Shown: positions 33,871-45,930, counted from the stretch's first letter. The stretch: 64,000 nt of DNA from Effrenium voratum (GCA_963377175.1 CAUJNA010000835.1:667410-731409); one strand, 5' to 3'. Notes: generated from the letters alone by a model not told the origin. Made by a program: numbers and translations.

Positions 33871-35682
33871 CAATCGCTGCAGCCGGAACCGGCCAAGTCT
33901 CCCACTGAAACTCCATGGCATCCAGCTTTGCCAGCTCAGACAGGAATTTTTCCAGCCCAGACCGGCTTGGCCTGCACGTCTTTCGGCTTCTACATTCAGA
34001 CAAACAGGGCTTGGGAAATTCTGGCGCTTACAAGTATGGAAGCAAGCATGAAGCTTCCGACATCACGCCAGGTGGAAAAAGATCCTGCTCCGAGATGCTT
34101 TGATATTCTTTACTGTACAGTAGTATGTGGCAGGCTTTTGCTTGAGGCGCTTCAGCTCACAAGCTGAAGCATGTCACCAACTCACGCCTGGCATCATCCT
34201 CAAAGACAACGCACAGCTCCAAGTCTTCCTCTACGGCCTTCTGCCAGAGCCGGAAGTGGCCGAGACAGGCAGCGACCTGCTCAGGGCAGGCAGCCGGAAA
34301 AAAAAGGAAGAAAAACACATGCAAGCAGCTAACACAATCATGCGCGTTCGTCCAAGGCATTTATTTCCTGGCCTCGCCCAGTTTCAAGTGTCTGTTGTAG
34401 AAGTCAATGTAGTTGCTGGCCTCATGTGTGAATCTGTCCCTTGAGTGAATGCTATGACTGCGCATGACACTGTCAAGTGCACTGTCACCTTTGACTAAGC
34501 ATTTGGCTCGGTCAGATATCCAGCATCCTGAGCTGGGATTTGCACAAGCAGCACACGCTTCAGGCCGGCAATCACATCTCTAGGAATGAATCGGGCATCA
34601 TCAAAGGGCTTCAGCATGGCTTGAGCATTCGCCCAAGTGCAGTAAGACTAGCACAATCAAGACCATAACCATCATACACCACGACTGCTAATGTTAGCAG
34701 CAAAATCGATGGCTTTGCAATTGACACGGATCCTCCGAGACTCGGTGCCAGGAGATGTAGGTCTCCCAGGCCTTCCAGTCCGGCAATTCCGCCAGCTCCG
34801 GCTTCATTCGGACAACCTAAAGTAGACAAAGGTCAGAACCAGCAGGCTACCCGGCAACATCCAACTGTGTCTTCATGCCATTCGACTCAAACACGACCAA
34901 GTCCGCCGACTGAGAGGCAAGGGTAAGAATTAGTTCAGAGCCCCCCCCCCCCCCGAGTTGGCCTCAGGGAGATGTCTCCAGGTTTCATAGGCTTTGCAGT
35001 TTAGCATTGAGCTTGCCAGTTTTTTCTCACATAGCCGAGCTCTACTGGGTTGTTTTCTTTCTTCAGATCTGCACTGGGTGAGCTCGGGGACGTTGTCTAC
35101 AAGACACTGTTCTTGCTCAAAACAGCCCAGCTCTATTTGAACAGGGCTGTGGACAATGTTCTTTGCCCCAAGCGGCTGTTGTCTGACTGCGGCCTTTGCT
35201 GGGTGGGTACGTGGGTGTCATGCGTCTGCGGCTCGTGCTGGGGGAACCGCTCCTCGGCCCTAGCCGCCGAGGAGGGCAGCAGCATTAAAATGATTCCCCC
35301 AAAGCGTTGGACCATGGCGCATCCTCCACATCGCAAATGGGCCACTGGTGGTACAGGCGGCAGCCCATGGCAGCTTCCAAGGCTGACAGGTCTGGCAGCA
35401 AATGCCGAAAGTCATTGCCGTAGATGCCTGGCACAAGAGCACAAGAACAAGACGCGTCTGGGAAAGGCATGAATCTGAGCGTGGATCACAGCACTGTTGA
35501 TCAACATCATGGTAGAAACCACAACTGGCCCACAGTTCTGGTCAACACTTAACAGGTCCTGAGATGTGACACTCGAAAGGGAACTGGTGGCAGGCTTGTC
35601 TTTTTCCGGCGAGTTCGGGAGCCGAATCGGTTCTCGGTCCTGGGAACATCTCCAGCTGCAGCGACTCCGGAAGTTGCGCCAT
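33871..35682 (-). CDS. Glycosyltransferase family 25-like protein (partial model)
   Basis: Key exon 34188-34276: acceptor CTGAGCAG|G, donor AG|GCGTGAGT (a GC donor). It reads VAACLGHFRLWQKAVEEDLE then LCVVFEDDAR. This matches the conserved block of GT25 enzymes (LPS galactosyltransferases, collagen galactosyltransferases), a Cys-x-x-(S/G)-H-x-x-x-W segment followed by an acidic EDD presumed to bind metal and sugar nucleotide. The next exon, 33871-33971 (acceptor GTGCAG|G), joins in phase and reads SGLEKFLSELAKLDAMEFQW. Upstream exons: 34728-34816, VVRMKPELAELPDWKAWETY; about 35285-35427, GIYGNDFRHLLPDLSALEAA; and a possible start ATG at 35682, MAQLPESLQLEMFPGPRTDS. The GT25 call rests on one exon. 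The phase of 34728-34816 does not join directly to the GT25 exon, so an exon is missing or an edge is wrong. Confidence 0.6.
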
Positions 35683-36449
35683 CGCGGCCTCAGCGGCGCC
35701 GAAGCGCGCGGGGCGCTGCTGCAGGGATAGGCAGAAGGCGCGGCTCCTGACCGCCCCACCCCAAGAAAATCCCAGCTGGAGCTAGGGGCCTGAAAACAGT
35801 CGATCCCATGTCGGAAATTTGGATGAAACGCTGCTGTTGCTCTTTGACAGCACGTGAACAAGGACTGGAAGGTTGCATGTCAGTCAAGCTCTTTTGCGGG
35901 AACCATCAGCTGTTTTGGCAAAACAGCTCAGTGCAACACTTTGCGCTGTCTTGGTACTTTGCCGCTTGGTGGAGGGTGCGCCAGTCCCGTCTTGTCAACA
36001 TGCCTTGAACAAAGCGAACGATGCCGCCCGCAAACCTCATCTTTCGCGTAGAGCTGGGTGCCGCGGCGTCAGGCAGCTCATGGCTCTAACCAGCATGGCA
36101 TTGATAAGCGCTGACGAACGCTGCTCGGCATGGACATCAGAGCACAGCTATATACCTGAGAACTCCGTCGGGCTAAAATAAACGCCGTTGTGATTTTGGA
36201 CGGGAACTTCTGCCGCCGCAGCAAAAAAAACGCCGTTGAATTCCAGAAACGCCGGCAGTTTGCAAGAAACGCCGTTGGCCCCTGGCTGATCCAAATCAGC
36301 TCAGGGCCTCGGCGCAAAGCAGTCTCAGAAGGTAGCAACATGAAGCGCTGAACACAACACAAAGCCGACTCTCGCCCCCTTGCAAGGCGGCTTTGGTCGA
36401 TCTGTGACACCTGGATCAATCCTCAAGAAAGCGTTTGCGATCTCGAGTT

Positions 36450-36533
36450 CCGCCGTTGGGACGCGCGTTTCCGCCGTCGGGACGCGCGTTTCCGCCGTCG
36501 GGCCGCGCGTTTCCGCCGTCGGGACGTAGGTTT
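36450..36533. repeat. 21-bp GC-rich tandem repeat
   Basis: Four units of CCGCCGTCGGGACGCGCGTTT with 1-4 changes. Related AACGCCGTTG words are scattered at 36180-36280 and 36700-36760, outside the tandem part. Confidence 0.9.
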
Positions 36534-36984
36534 GCGCCGGTGCAAGTCAACACATTTGGCGGTAAAGCTCGATGGGAATTCCAACAGGTCGCACCGAGTT
36601 TCACCAACCCACAAAGCCTAGCACAAAACCTGGCAAAGTTGCATAGTCGCGGTCAGGTGCGCAGATCTTGCAAAGCGGCCCACGTCAGGCAAAATGCCCA
36701 CAAACCGCAAAAACGCCGTCGCAGATTGAAAAACGCCGCCACAACCAGCTCCCCATCAAGTTCCGCCGCTGGACGGCAAAAGGCGCCTTTTCGAGTCTCA
36801 GGCTGAAATTTTCGCCTTTTGGAGTTTATAGGTATGAACGTGAACGTAACCAAAAAAAACAATGAACAATGAAACAAAAAACAATGAACGTAACCGAGGC
36901 CAATGAGTCAAGCTCCTGCGACATTGTGTTTGTGCTTTGTGCAGCAAACGGGTTGCTGTGTCTTGCCATTATGTGATGTTCACC

Positions 36985-37055
36985 CAAACATGTTTATTTG
37001 CAGGGGGGCTGCCTTTGAGGATGCATCGCCAAGAACTCTCCAAGCTGCGAGTTCA
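36985..37055 (+). pseudogene. Inverted, decayed copy of the exon at 37690-37756
   Basis: The plus strand reads CATGTTTATTTGCAGGGGGG and then CTGCCTTTGAGGATGCATCG, closely matching the reverse complement of about 37705-37775, including the intron-side pyrimidine tract and CAG. A short deletion after GAGGA shifts the frame. Arms of about 70-75 bp are about 650 bp apart. Confidence 0.7.
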
Positions 37056-37084
37056 TGCTGGGTCGTGTTGCGCCTTGGTCCTGT

Positions 37085-37756
37085 TTTGCTGTGGCTGGGC
37101 AGACTGCGGACAGCTTTCTCAAAGGCGTTGTTTGCAAGGACATGCACAACTGCATCAGCGTCCTGGCAAGAAGCAGTAGCTAAAGTGGAACAGCTTCTGT
37201 GCGCGAGGTGCAACCCATGCTGTTTTGATCTGCAGCGACTCCCTGTCTAGTATTTCACAAACTCCAGCCAACTTGGCGCCCCCAGACCTGTCCACAACAG
37301 GCGGCAGCTCCCGGTGCTCTGTACTGCTGACATCTTCGGACACAAACATATGGTGCGGATTGGTGCGCTGCAATGCCGGTTCTGGGCAGGTTCTCTATCC
37401 AAGTGCTGGAGCTCAGCTTTCTAAACCTGCGCATAGAAAGCGCTAAATCTACGAGGGTTCAGCGAAATCTTCAGACTGGTGAAAACATCATTCATGGTGG
37501 GACGAAATATCCAAATCATGTCAACGAAGCTCATCACTACGCTTTTGCAAAGGCCAAAAGATGCCTGTGACTTTTTGGCTCTCTGACCAAATGTTGCCCA
37601 ACCCAGCTGGCATTCCTGTCAAAATGCATTGGCAGTCTCGAGATTGAGGCTGGTCGAAGCCCGGCAACCAACAAGTCGGGTCAAATACGTGCAGCGCCCG
37701 TAATGAAGTCGCAGCCCGGAAAGCTCTTGGCGATGTAGTCCTCAAAGGCAGCCCCC
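37085..37756 (-). CDS. Unrecognised multi-exon gene
   Basis: Exons: about 37690-37756, acceptor TTTGCAG|G, GAAFEDYIAKSFPGCDFITG; about 37232-37367, acceptor TTGCAG, RTNPHHMFVSEDVSSTEHRE then LPPVVDRSGGAKLAGVCEIL; and about 37085-37162, acceptor TTGCCAG|G, DADAVVHVLANNAFEKAVRS. All have balanced composition and clear acceptors. The first exon has a decayed inverted copy at 36985-37055. The gene lies upstream of the GT25-like gene on the same strand, consistent with a one-direction gene block. The family is not recognised. Confidence 0.45.
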
Positions 37757-37889
37757 CTGCAAATAGACATGTTTGTTTGAGCATCATAGAATGACAATAC
37801 GAAGCAGCCTGTTTACCGCGCGTTATGCAAAGCCTCTCACATCATCTGTTCAAAGGTTTACCACCCCAGTAAACCAACATGTATACACA

Positions 37890-40800
37890 CACCTTACATG
37901 TATACATGCATACAGGTAGGTATGTATGCTATGATATGCTATGCCATGTTTTGCTATGTTCTATATGGATCTATGGGTCGACGGATGTTTGGATGTACGA
38001 ATGCATGGATGCATAGATGTCTGCATGCAGGCATGCAGGTATTTACAGGTGTGCACGTAAATAGGCAGCATGTCTGTAGGCAATATGGTATGGTAGAAGT
38101 ACAGTACAGTATATTTGCGCAACCTCCTCCGAACCCAGCCTGTAAACCTTGATTCATATGCAACTGCATTTTGACTGTCGAGCTGTGTACGAGGGAAAGT
38201 AGTGTGAACCACTATGCAATTCACATTCACGACAATCCTTGGTTGTGCGCAACCACACCTCAACAGATCATGATACCCCCCGGCTTCATCGAGTGCAGTC
38301 CTACGAACAGGTGGTTTTAAATTTTGGCGCCCAAGCGGCATTGCCCAAGTCTGCCAGCTTGGTGGGATCCGGCCCGGAGCCTGCACGCATCTTCCCGCGG
38401 TGACCAAAGGGAGGAAAGTAAAGCTTCCCCATTGGATTTGTCCCAGACGAAACCACATGTTTCATATGAAGGGGATGGGCTGAATACCCGATTCAAGAAG
38501 GGTTAAAACCTGGAAATAAGCTTCCAGAGTTTTATGTAACTTGGGTTGAGGCTTTCCGGGCAGGAGCCCGTGAAGCACGGGAAACCTAAAATCCAGACTT
38601 GAGCCTTTTCCAAGGGCCCGGATATTCGTTGGGAGGTTTTCATGTTATTCAATTCCTGGATTTTCTGCCTTGGAACTGGCAGGTCTCCTTCATGCTGTGG
38701 TTTTGACGTTCACCAGTGGTCGCTTCGGGTTCCCAAGTATGTCCAGTGCGTGTTGCACTCACCCCAACCACACAGCCCACCCCAACTCCACTCTCAGCAA
38801 CTCCACTCCAGCCCAGGCGCAACAAACGCAAGCTTGAATATGGCATCAAGCCCTGAATGCCTCAAATCATGGAGTCAAATTCAAGTCTGAGATTGCTTCA
38901 AGAAAGTCCATGCGTGTTGACTCAGAAAGCTTACATCCAAATCTAAGAGGTTTCAATGCAACAATGAGCTGCAACCCTAAGAAGATGCAAACAAGACGCG
39001 AAAATCTTGATTTCAGACCATGAACAACCAGTCCTGACCATCGACCCATTTGTAATCCAGTGCGGCTCCCCCATCCATTTGAGGGGGAGCACAATGCAAC
39101 TGTTGTAGTGGCATACAACACAAACAATTGCCTGCCAGGTCCTTAGCAGTGCAAGTTGCACCTGACATCACGTGCCTTGTGTGGACTGCCTCAAGTCTTC
39201 CTATTCTCAAAAGATCGCCTGTTTGTAGTTTTTGTTTTTGTTTTAAGTCTCCAGTTGCAGATTCGACAAGCTTTGTAGCACAGCAATCAGCTTGCTTCTG
39301 GCTTGAAGCTGCCACAATGTCTTCCAACGCCTACCATATCATAAGGCCCTGTTCAAAACCCCACACGGCACGGCTCTCTTTCGACTGCCTCCGCACTGGG
39401 GAATGTCGCCCAGAAGCTTCAGCGCCCGGAGCACTGGCAGGCTCTCGGCGCTCGCACGCCCGATGGGCGTCTCCACTGAGTTCTGGCCCAATCCCGGTTG
39501 AGCGCCTCAAAGCCAGCCCGGTGATACGGAACTATTGCTTTGAACAATGCGTGAACCGGAAAAGCTTCTTGGATAGTGACCGAGCCTGAGACAGACTACT
39601 TGCAATAGCTTAAAACTGGTTTGCTTACGCACACGTCAGGATGTTTCTGGGCGTGTGCACTCTTGGTAGGTGCTGCACCGATGTTGATTCTGTGTTTCAT
39701 TGTGCTGCCTCTAGCTTCGCTAGGTTACAGCTTGGCATAATTCAGCCTCTGCGTGTGTGTGTGTGTGAAACTAGAAGCTACGGCAAGCGGCTTATTCCTG
39801 GTGACAATTTCGTACATAATTCATGTTATGATCCAGTTTTTGCTTACTTACAGGATCGATGCCTTCAAGTCAAAGCAAGAAGTTTGCCAAACGCAACATC
39901 TGATCAACATCAAACACGCAGCAGCTAAAACTCTTGGGACTCCAGCATGGACCTCAATTGGCAACAAGCGGACAGCCTTCCAAGAAAATAGTGTCTGCAT
40001 GCGGTCAGTGACTCTTTCCGCCAATTTCCGTGTATTCCCTGCGATTTCCGCGTCTTGTCCGCGAGTTGGCACATCTCTGCACCATGTCATGGAAACCGGG
40101 CGGTTCTGCAGAAACTCCTGCTTTTCTTTTCAGCTTCAAAACGGGCTAAAACTGCCGGACAAACCCTTGAGGGCGCAAACATGGCCGGACAAACTCCCGG
40201 ACAGGTTGCCAGACATTTGCTTCTGAGGCCGGCCCAAAATTATGCGACCCAGCACTCGGACATTCACTCGCAAAGTATTCTCGCACTGGGGGCAAGGGGG
40301 GCTTACAAATGTTGGCAGCATAAATCTCGGCAACATAATTGAACAACCCTCCAAACACCCATTTGGATAACCTTCCGGACAAGCCCGTAGACAACTTGCT
40401 GTTTTGATTGTCTAGTACAGTAAGTCGCACAGAATCAGCCGTCACCTTTGTTCGGTTTGTTTGCTACAGCCTTGCTTCATGGAGCTGCCCAACTTTTCCA
40501 TACGAGCACCATCAAACTATTGTCTGCAACGTGTATAGGATTAGATATTCGTACAATACATCCTCGGGTTTTCGCCTCACGAAGAAGGAAAGCATTATTG
40601 GTAGGGTCCGCCGTAGCGCATGTTCTTTCTTGAAGAGGTCCTGATTGGCATTGATCTCGTTGTTTTCCCAACAAAGTCCGTATTTCAATCTGAACCACAC
40701 AAGACTTTGAACGGCGTGCGTGCGAGGTTCTCACAGAAAAGCTACAAGCACCTGCATGCCCATCCTGAAGCAATCGGCCCATCTCCGTTGCGGCACCCCC

Positions 40801-40930
40801 AACAACTGATTCCCCATAGGCACGCTTGTTTTGTCTCAATCCATGTTTACAGCCCTTGCAGAGAGAAAAGTGAGCCTGTCATTGGCCTCTTGGCAGCGGA
40901 GCGGCTGCCATCTTCCCCCCCTGTGACAAC
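37890..40930. other. No confident gene
   Basis: Unique sequence. 37890-38110 is rich in TATG/ATGC words (TATGCTATG, GCATGCAGG) typical of a decayed microsatellite. A TGTGTGTG run lies near 39755. No exon with acceptor and sustained balanced frame was convincing, although the CGAGTTGG-type minus-strand pieces near 39300-39580 could be exonic. Confidence 0.4.
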
Positions 40931-40942
40931 GCATGTTGGCCA

Positions 40943-42286
40943 AGGCACCCAGAAAAAGGCAAAGCTGCTGAGTTCGTGTGTTCGGCCCAGCGGCGGCAAA
41001 ACCAACAGTGCCTGGCAGCTACAACAGACATTGCAGATTTTCAGGACTGAGAGTGACTGAGTCGCGAATACAGGATCAATGCCGAAATTTGTCCGCCTGC
41101 TCGGAGAATCTCATTCAGCAAACAAACAGCAACTAGGAAGGCGACTGAAAGGGCAAGCAAATCACATGTGCCACTGCCTTCGAGATATGGCACGCCAGCA
41201 AGGGCGTCATCTGGAATCATTGTGTAAGCCTTCTTGCGGTTGGGATTCGCCTGGAGCATGGAGCAAGGACGTCGGCCGACTTCGGTGTCGCATTCAGCCG
41301 AGTAACAATCCCAAACTGAATCAGGAAGTTGGGTACACCACGGTAGATCGCCAGGTCCTGCCACTTCAAATCACGCCAATCAAAATGCCAAGACTGGAGC
41401 CTATAACATTAAACCACCTGGATTGGTATGACCTGGTAGGATGCAATGACCTGACTAAACCTCCTAAGTCCTCAAGTGGCTTCATACACTTCATATCTGC
41501 CATGTTGGGATCGTGTTGGCATTCATAGCCCACAGACTCAGCACAAACAAGATCAAACTCCCAAATCAGAAGCGCATTCAATCGGTTCTAGCAAGCAAAT
41601 GTCCAACGCGCAACTACCTAGCCTTAAAGAAGCCATCATCCACCAATTCCAGCATTCGCCGCACGCCATTTGGGGACCAGCTTGGCACCAGCTTCAGCAC
41701 GATCTGCCCCTTGGTGGTATCTAAGCGTACCTGCACCAAGTGGGTTTCCAGTTCTCTGTTTCCACCACTCCGCGACATCACAAATGCTTGCACTTTGGCA
41801 TGTTGGGCGCTTGCCTTGACAACGTCAGGGCCGTTAAGATCCTTCTCCACATCCTCTCACGTCTTCTGCAAAAAATAATGCACTCTCTTGCATCCTCCGA
41901 ATGCCCTCCAAGCCCCCCTATTCAGACGTAGGCTATTTTGGTCGGTATCGTACACATGCCACCAACTGACAAGCACCCGCCGCCACAGGCACACAATTCA
42001 ATCGTGAACAGGTTCAATGCCGATGAATCACCTTCCAGGACATTCACTAGGCTGGGAGGGGTTTGATGTGGCAACAAAAACAGCCAGTCCCAAGGCCGCT
42101 GCAGGCACGTTTGATCAGGATAAATGTCTGAGTCGCTTTTAAGCGCCACTCCTGCCTTCTCACCATTGGTCGTGATCAGTGCGGCCGTGTATGTTGAATC
42201 ATTTAGGCGAATATGCTGATTGCTTTCCCGTTGCAGACCTTTCACAACAAGCACTCCGTCCTCCGCGGATTTCTTCTGGGGAGGTC
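40943..42286 (-). CDS. Cyclophilin-type peptidyl-prolyl isomerase, multi-exon
   Basis: Three exons together give the order of a cyclophilin fold. 41623-41730 (acceptor GTGCAG|G, donor AAG|GC): VRLDTTKGQIVLKLVPSWSP then GVRRMLELVDDGFFK, the N-terminal strand-helix with the T-T-K-G turn. About 41308-41357 (acceptor GTGGCAG|G): DLAIYRGVPNFLIQFGI, the YR..P.F..QFG active-site strand. About 40943-41011 (acceptor CTGCCAG|G): TVGFAAAGPNTRTQQLCLFL, the FA..GPNTR.QQ.F segment. In canonical cyclophilins the catalytic Arg lies in the FHR.IP.F.IQ segment; here it is Y-R-G-V-P. An upstream exon at about 42105-42286 (PPQKKSAEDGVLVVKGLQRE) may encode an N-terminal extension. A further IPDD piece near 41215 may be another exon. 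Likely role: proline isomerisation in protein folding. The C-terminal exon was not found. Confidence 0.7.
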
Positions 42287-42551
42287 CTGGCAAGTGATTC
42301 ATGGCACGCTCTCGGCTAACTTCACACATCTGCCATATGGCACCAGGCCAGCGAAGGTACTAGAGTTGCATTTGAGACCATGCTTGGCTGCCAGCAAAAA
42401 AATAGCATGCATTATTGCTTCGAAACAAACAACAAACTTTGCGAGTAAACCAGCCTGGTCTGACAATGTTCTTGAAGACCCAGTTGTCTTCAGAGTTCTT
42501 GATCAGATGGATCTGGTCCTCATTTCACTGTCGGGCTCATGCTCCATACAC

Positions 42552-42945
42552 TAAAGAGAAAGAGAGAGAGAGAGAGGGAGAGAAAAAGTAAAGGAGAAAA
42601 TAAAGATAAACAAACCAAAGGACAGGGAAAGAAAAGGAGAAAGAGAAAGAGAAGGAGACAGAAAAACAGAAGGAACATATAAACAGAGAGGAACAGAGAA
42701 AGAGACGGATGAAGAGAAAAAAAAATCAGAGAAAGATAATCCAAGAAAAAAACCAAGAGAAAGAGAGGGACACAAATAACAGGCAAGACAAAGATAAGAA
42801 GAAGAGAAAGTGGAGGAGACAGGAACAGAGAAAGATAGAGATCAAGAGAAACGAACCAGAGAAGGAGAAGAAAATAACAACAGAAATAGAAAGAGAAAGA
42901 TCGAAAGAACAAGCGACGGAGAAGGAGAACAAGAAACAGAAGACA
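42552..42945. repeat. Purine-only (GA/AAC) tract
   Basis: About 400 bp of GAGAAAGAGA-type sequence, almost free of T on the plus strand, giving Lys/Glu/Arg frames on one strand and Leu/Ser/Phe frames on the other. It is just upstream of the cyclophilin gene. Not coding in my judgement. Confidence 0.9.
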
Positions 42946-43422
42946 TATCTTTTAAAGGCTCCTCCAGGACCCTCTCTGAACGAAGACGCCCCTGTCCGGC
43001 CCAAAGTTCTGAAAAATACCAAACGACTGAAAATTAAAGAACCAAGGCTATTGCCAATACTTTTGCCAATACCAACTCCTTTCATAGTCTCAAGGGTTGC
43101 CATTCCAGAATTAGATAAATGAAACAGCAAATTTATTATTACAATTTGCTTTAAACAACAAGGTTTGGCAAGCTCGTAAAGGGTACCCCCCTTCAAGGCT
43201 GCCCCCCCCAAGCAACACCAAAAACCCGCTGATTCATCAAGTCCCTCTCCAGCCCTGGAAAATAAGAAAATGCAACTTCCTTCAACTTTCCTATTGGAGT
43301 CCTATTGGGCAGAGAGGGGTCCACACAAAAAGGACCGGAAAGGACTGGCCAGGTCCGGATTGATCCCAAACCTTGTCGACCTTGAGGGGGAAGGGGGCTG
43401 GTTTACTAATCAAGTTCCAACA

Positions 43423-43560
43423 TTAAGAGAAAACACAAAGAGGAGACAAAGAAAGAAGAGGAAAGGAAGCGAAATAGAAAGAGAGAAAGAGAGAGAGAGA
43501 GAGAGAGACAGACATTAAAAAAAAGAGCGCGAACAAGAACGAGAAAAAGAGCGAAAGCAA
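43423..43560. repeat. Second purine-rich tract
   Basis: GAAAGAGAGAAAG-type sequence with a (GA)n core at about 43487-43510. It resembles 42552-42945 and is separated from it by about 470 bp of unique DNA. Confidence 0.9.
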
Positions 43561-43569
43561 ACTACCTAC

Positions 43570-44880
43570 AATTTGTTTTTGATTGAAACTTATCCCCCAG
43601 CTCTGCTGGACTTTTTTGCTAGTAGTCATTGAGTAATACTGCTGCTCAAGTATATAATACTGGTGGGTGTAGTAGCACCATCAGTTTGAGCATTGCTTCC
43701 TCTAGTCTGGAATCGGTTTTATATTAGTTAATTGGTGTCTTTTTAGTAGCACGTTTACCTTAGACTAGTCATAGCAGCGAATCAACATTAGTTTGCTTGC
43801 TGGCAAAGCCCAGTTCTCGAGATGCCGGCGGCCGCTTTAAGGTTGCCCAGTTCTTTTTCCTTCCAGGAAGGGCTTTCCTGGATCGAACTTGTACCGCCAA
43901 TCAGTGGATGCATGTTGACATTTTGGGAAGATCCACAAGGGCCAAGATTACTTTGGTGTCGGTTTAGCATCGCTGCTTCAGGCACATGAGTGCCAAGCTG
44001 TTGTTCTTGCAGTATTTGATGAACTCAGCCGTGTTGTAGCATCAAATACCAAGTATTGCTGCTGAGTTGAGTAGCAGTGTCTCTTTAGGCATTCCTGCTT
44101 TTAGTTTTGAATCGGTGTTGTGTATATGTGTTTGGTATTCCTAGTCTATCAACAATTGAGACATACTTCAGCAGGAGTTTATGTTCAGCCTTGTGCAGCC
44201 AATAAAGTGAAACAACAATCAAAACAATTGGAACAAGGGCACGTTTTGGGGCGGAACAGTAAGAAAAGGCGATGTTTCTTTTTTATGTTCCCATTCAACA
44301 CAATAAGGTCAGACATAAACTTGTGGACCCGTGAAAGGTACAAAGTAATTCTAGCTGAAGTAAAACATGCCTCACTCTTGGCAGTTGTGTGGGGGAAAAA
44401 CAACAACAACATAAACCTCCTAAAGTAAACAAGCAAAACAAGAGTCGCGCATTTGGGAGTTTTACTTACTACATTTCATGGAACCAAAAGTGCTACTTGT
44501 TTTATTTGCTGTTTGCGTCTTCTCATTTGTTACTTCCTTTATTTTCCTCCGTGAAAGTGCAAAGCAAAACAAACAATTAAAACATTGGGGCCCATGAAAA
44601 GTACAAGTAAAACTGCCTGAAGTAAAAATAAACTAGTTTTACTTTTGAAAGCAACAAACAAAGTAAAACTGCCGAAGTAAAACAAGGTCACGGCGACGTT
44701 AGCCACGCGGGCACACCCCCTCGGTTTGCTGCTTTGAGGATCTCTGGAACCTTACGCCACAGGTCCGGCCCAGCATTGTATCTGAATTGGAAGCTGTACG
44801 CCCACTGCCACACCTGCGGGTTCAGCAGGCCAGACGTAGCACTCTTAGTGCTTATCTGGCTGGGCATGAAGTCTTTACAC
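43570..44880. other. AT-rich stretch, no gene recognised
   Basis: Lower GC than its surroundings. AGTAAAAC words recur (44360, 44607, 44620, 44662, 44678), with GTGAAAGGTAC/ATGAAAAGTAC variants, suggesting a decayed repeat of roughly 40-60 bp between 44330 and 44690. No exon was supported. Confidence 0.45.
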
Positions 44881-44898
44881 ATCCCCCAACATCTATCT

Positions 44899-45605
44899 AG
44901 GTGTGCTTATCATTTGGGTGCGCTTATCACACACGCGTGTGTGCGCAGTGCTGCGCGGGTGCATTTGAGCGGGTGTGCTTATCATTTGGCTGGCGTGTGT
45001 GCAGTGCTGTGTGGGTGCACTTGAGCGGGTGTGCTTATCATTTGGCTGGCGTGTGTGCAGTGCTGTGCGGGTGCACTTGAGCGGGTGTGCTTATCATTTG
45101 GCTGGCGTGTGTGCAGTGCTGCGCGGGTGCACTTGAGCGGGTGTGCTTATCATTTGGCAGGCGTGTGTGCAGTGCTGCGCGGGTGCACTTGAGCGGGTGT
45201 CATTTGGCTGGCGTGTGTGCAGCGCTGTGCGGGTGCACTTGAGCGGGTGCGCTTATCATTTGGCTGGCGTGTGTGCAGTGCTGCGCGGGTGCACTTGAGC
45301 GGGTGTGCTTTATCATTTGGCTGGCGTGTGCGCAGTGCTGTGCGGGTGCACTTGAGCGGGTGTGCTTATCATTGGGCTGGTTTTGTGTTCAGGGTTTGGG
45401 GTTTAAGGTTCGCATTTGGCTGGCGTGTGTGCAGTGCTGTGCGGGTGCACTTGAGCGGGCGTGCTTCTCATTTGGCTGGCGTGTGTGCAGCGCTGTGCGG
45501 GCGCACTTGAGCGGGTGTGCTTATCATTTGGCTGGCGTGTGTGCAGTGCTGTGCGGGTGCACTTGAGCGGGTGTGCTTATCATTTGGCTGGTTTTGTGCT
45601 CAGGG
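44899..45605. repeat. 56-bp minisatellite
   Basis: About 12 units with core GTGCTTATCATTTGGCTGGC, GTGTGTGCAGTGCTG and GGGTGCACTTGAGCGG. The period is exactly 56 bp over the first units (44978, 45034, 45090, 45146). Two units are interrupted by CAGGGTTTGGGG(T/C)TTAAGGTT at about 45390 and 45600, resembling degenerate TTTAGGG telomere-type sequence. Confidence 0.95.
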
Positions 45606-45639
45606 TTTGGGGCTTAAGGTTTAGGATTTACGGCGCAGC

Positions 45640-45930
45640 TGTTGGCGGTAAACGCGGCCTGCCGCTGGCGGAAAATATGACTCGAAGTCAAGGGTGCTAC
45701 GAGCGCTCTTGCGAAGGTGACACTCAACGCGACCTGCCACTGGTGGAAACTATAAATCGTAGTCAAGCGCTCGCGCGGGTGTTGGTAAACGCGACCTGCC
45801 ACTGGCGGTAAATATATATCGTAGTCAAGCGTGCTACGAGCGCTCTTGCGCGGGTGGCGGAAACGCGACCTGCCACTGGCGGTAAATATGAATCGAAGTC
45901 AAGCGTGCTACGTCAGCTTGTTTGTGAAGA
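45640..45930. repeat. Second imperfect tandem repeat next to the 56-bp array
   Basis: Four imperfect units of about 60-80 bp containing GCGACCTGCCACTGGCGG, AAATAT and AGTCAAGCGTGCTACGAGCG. It follows the 56-bp minisatellite directly but is unrelated in sequence. Confidence 0.85.

Noticed and set aside
42709..43122. Lys/Glu/Arg-rich 137-codon plus ORF
   Set aside because: Translation of a purine-only tract; no sign of coding outside the low-complexity part.
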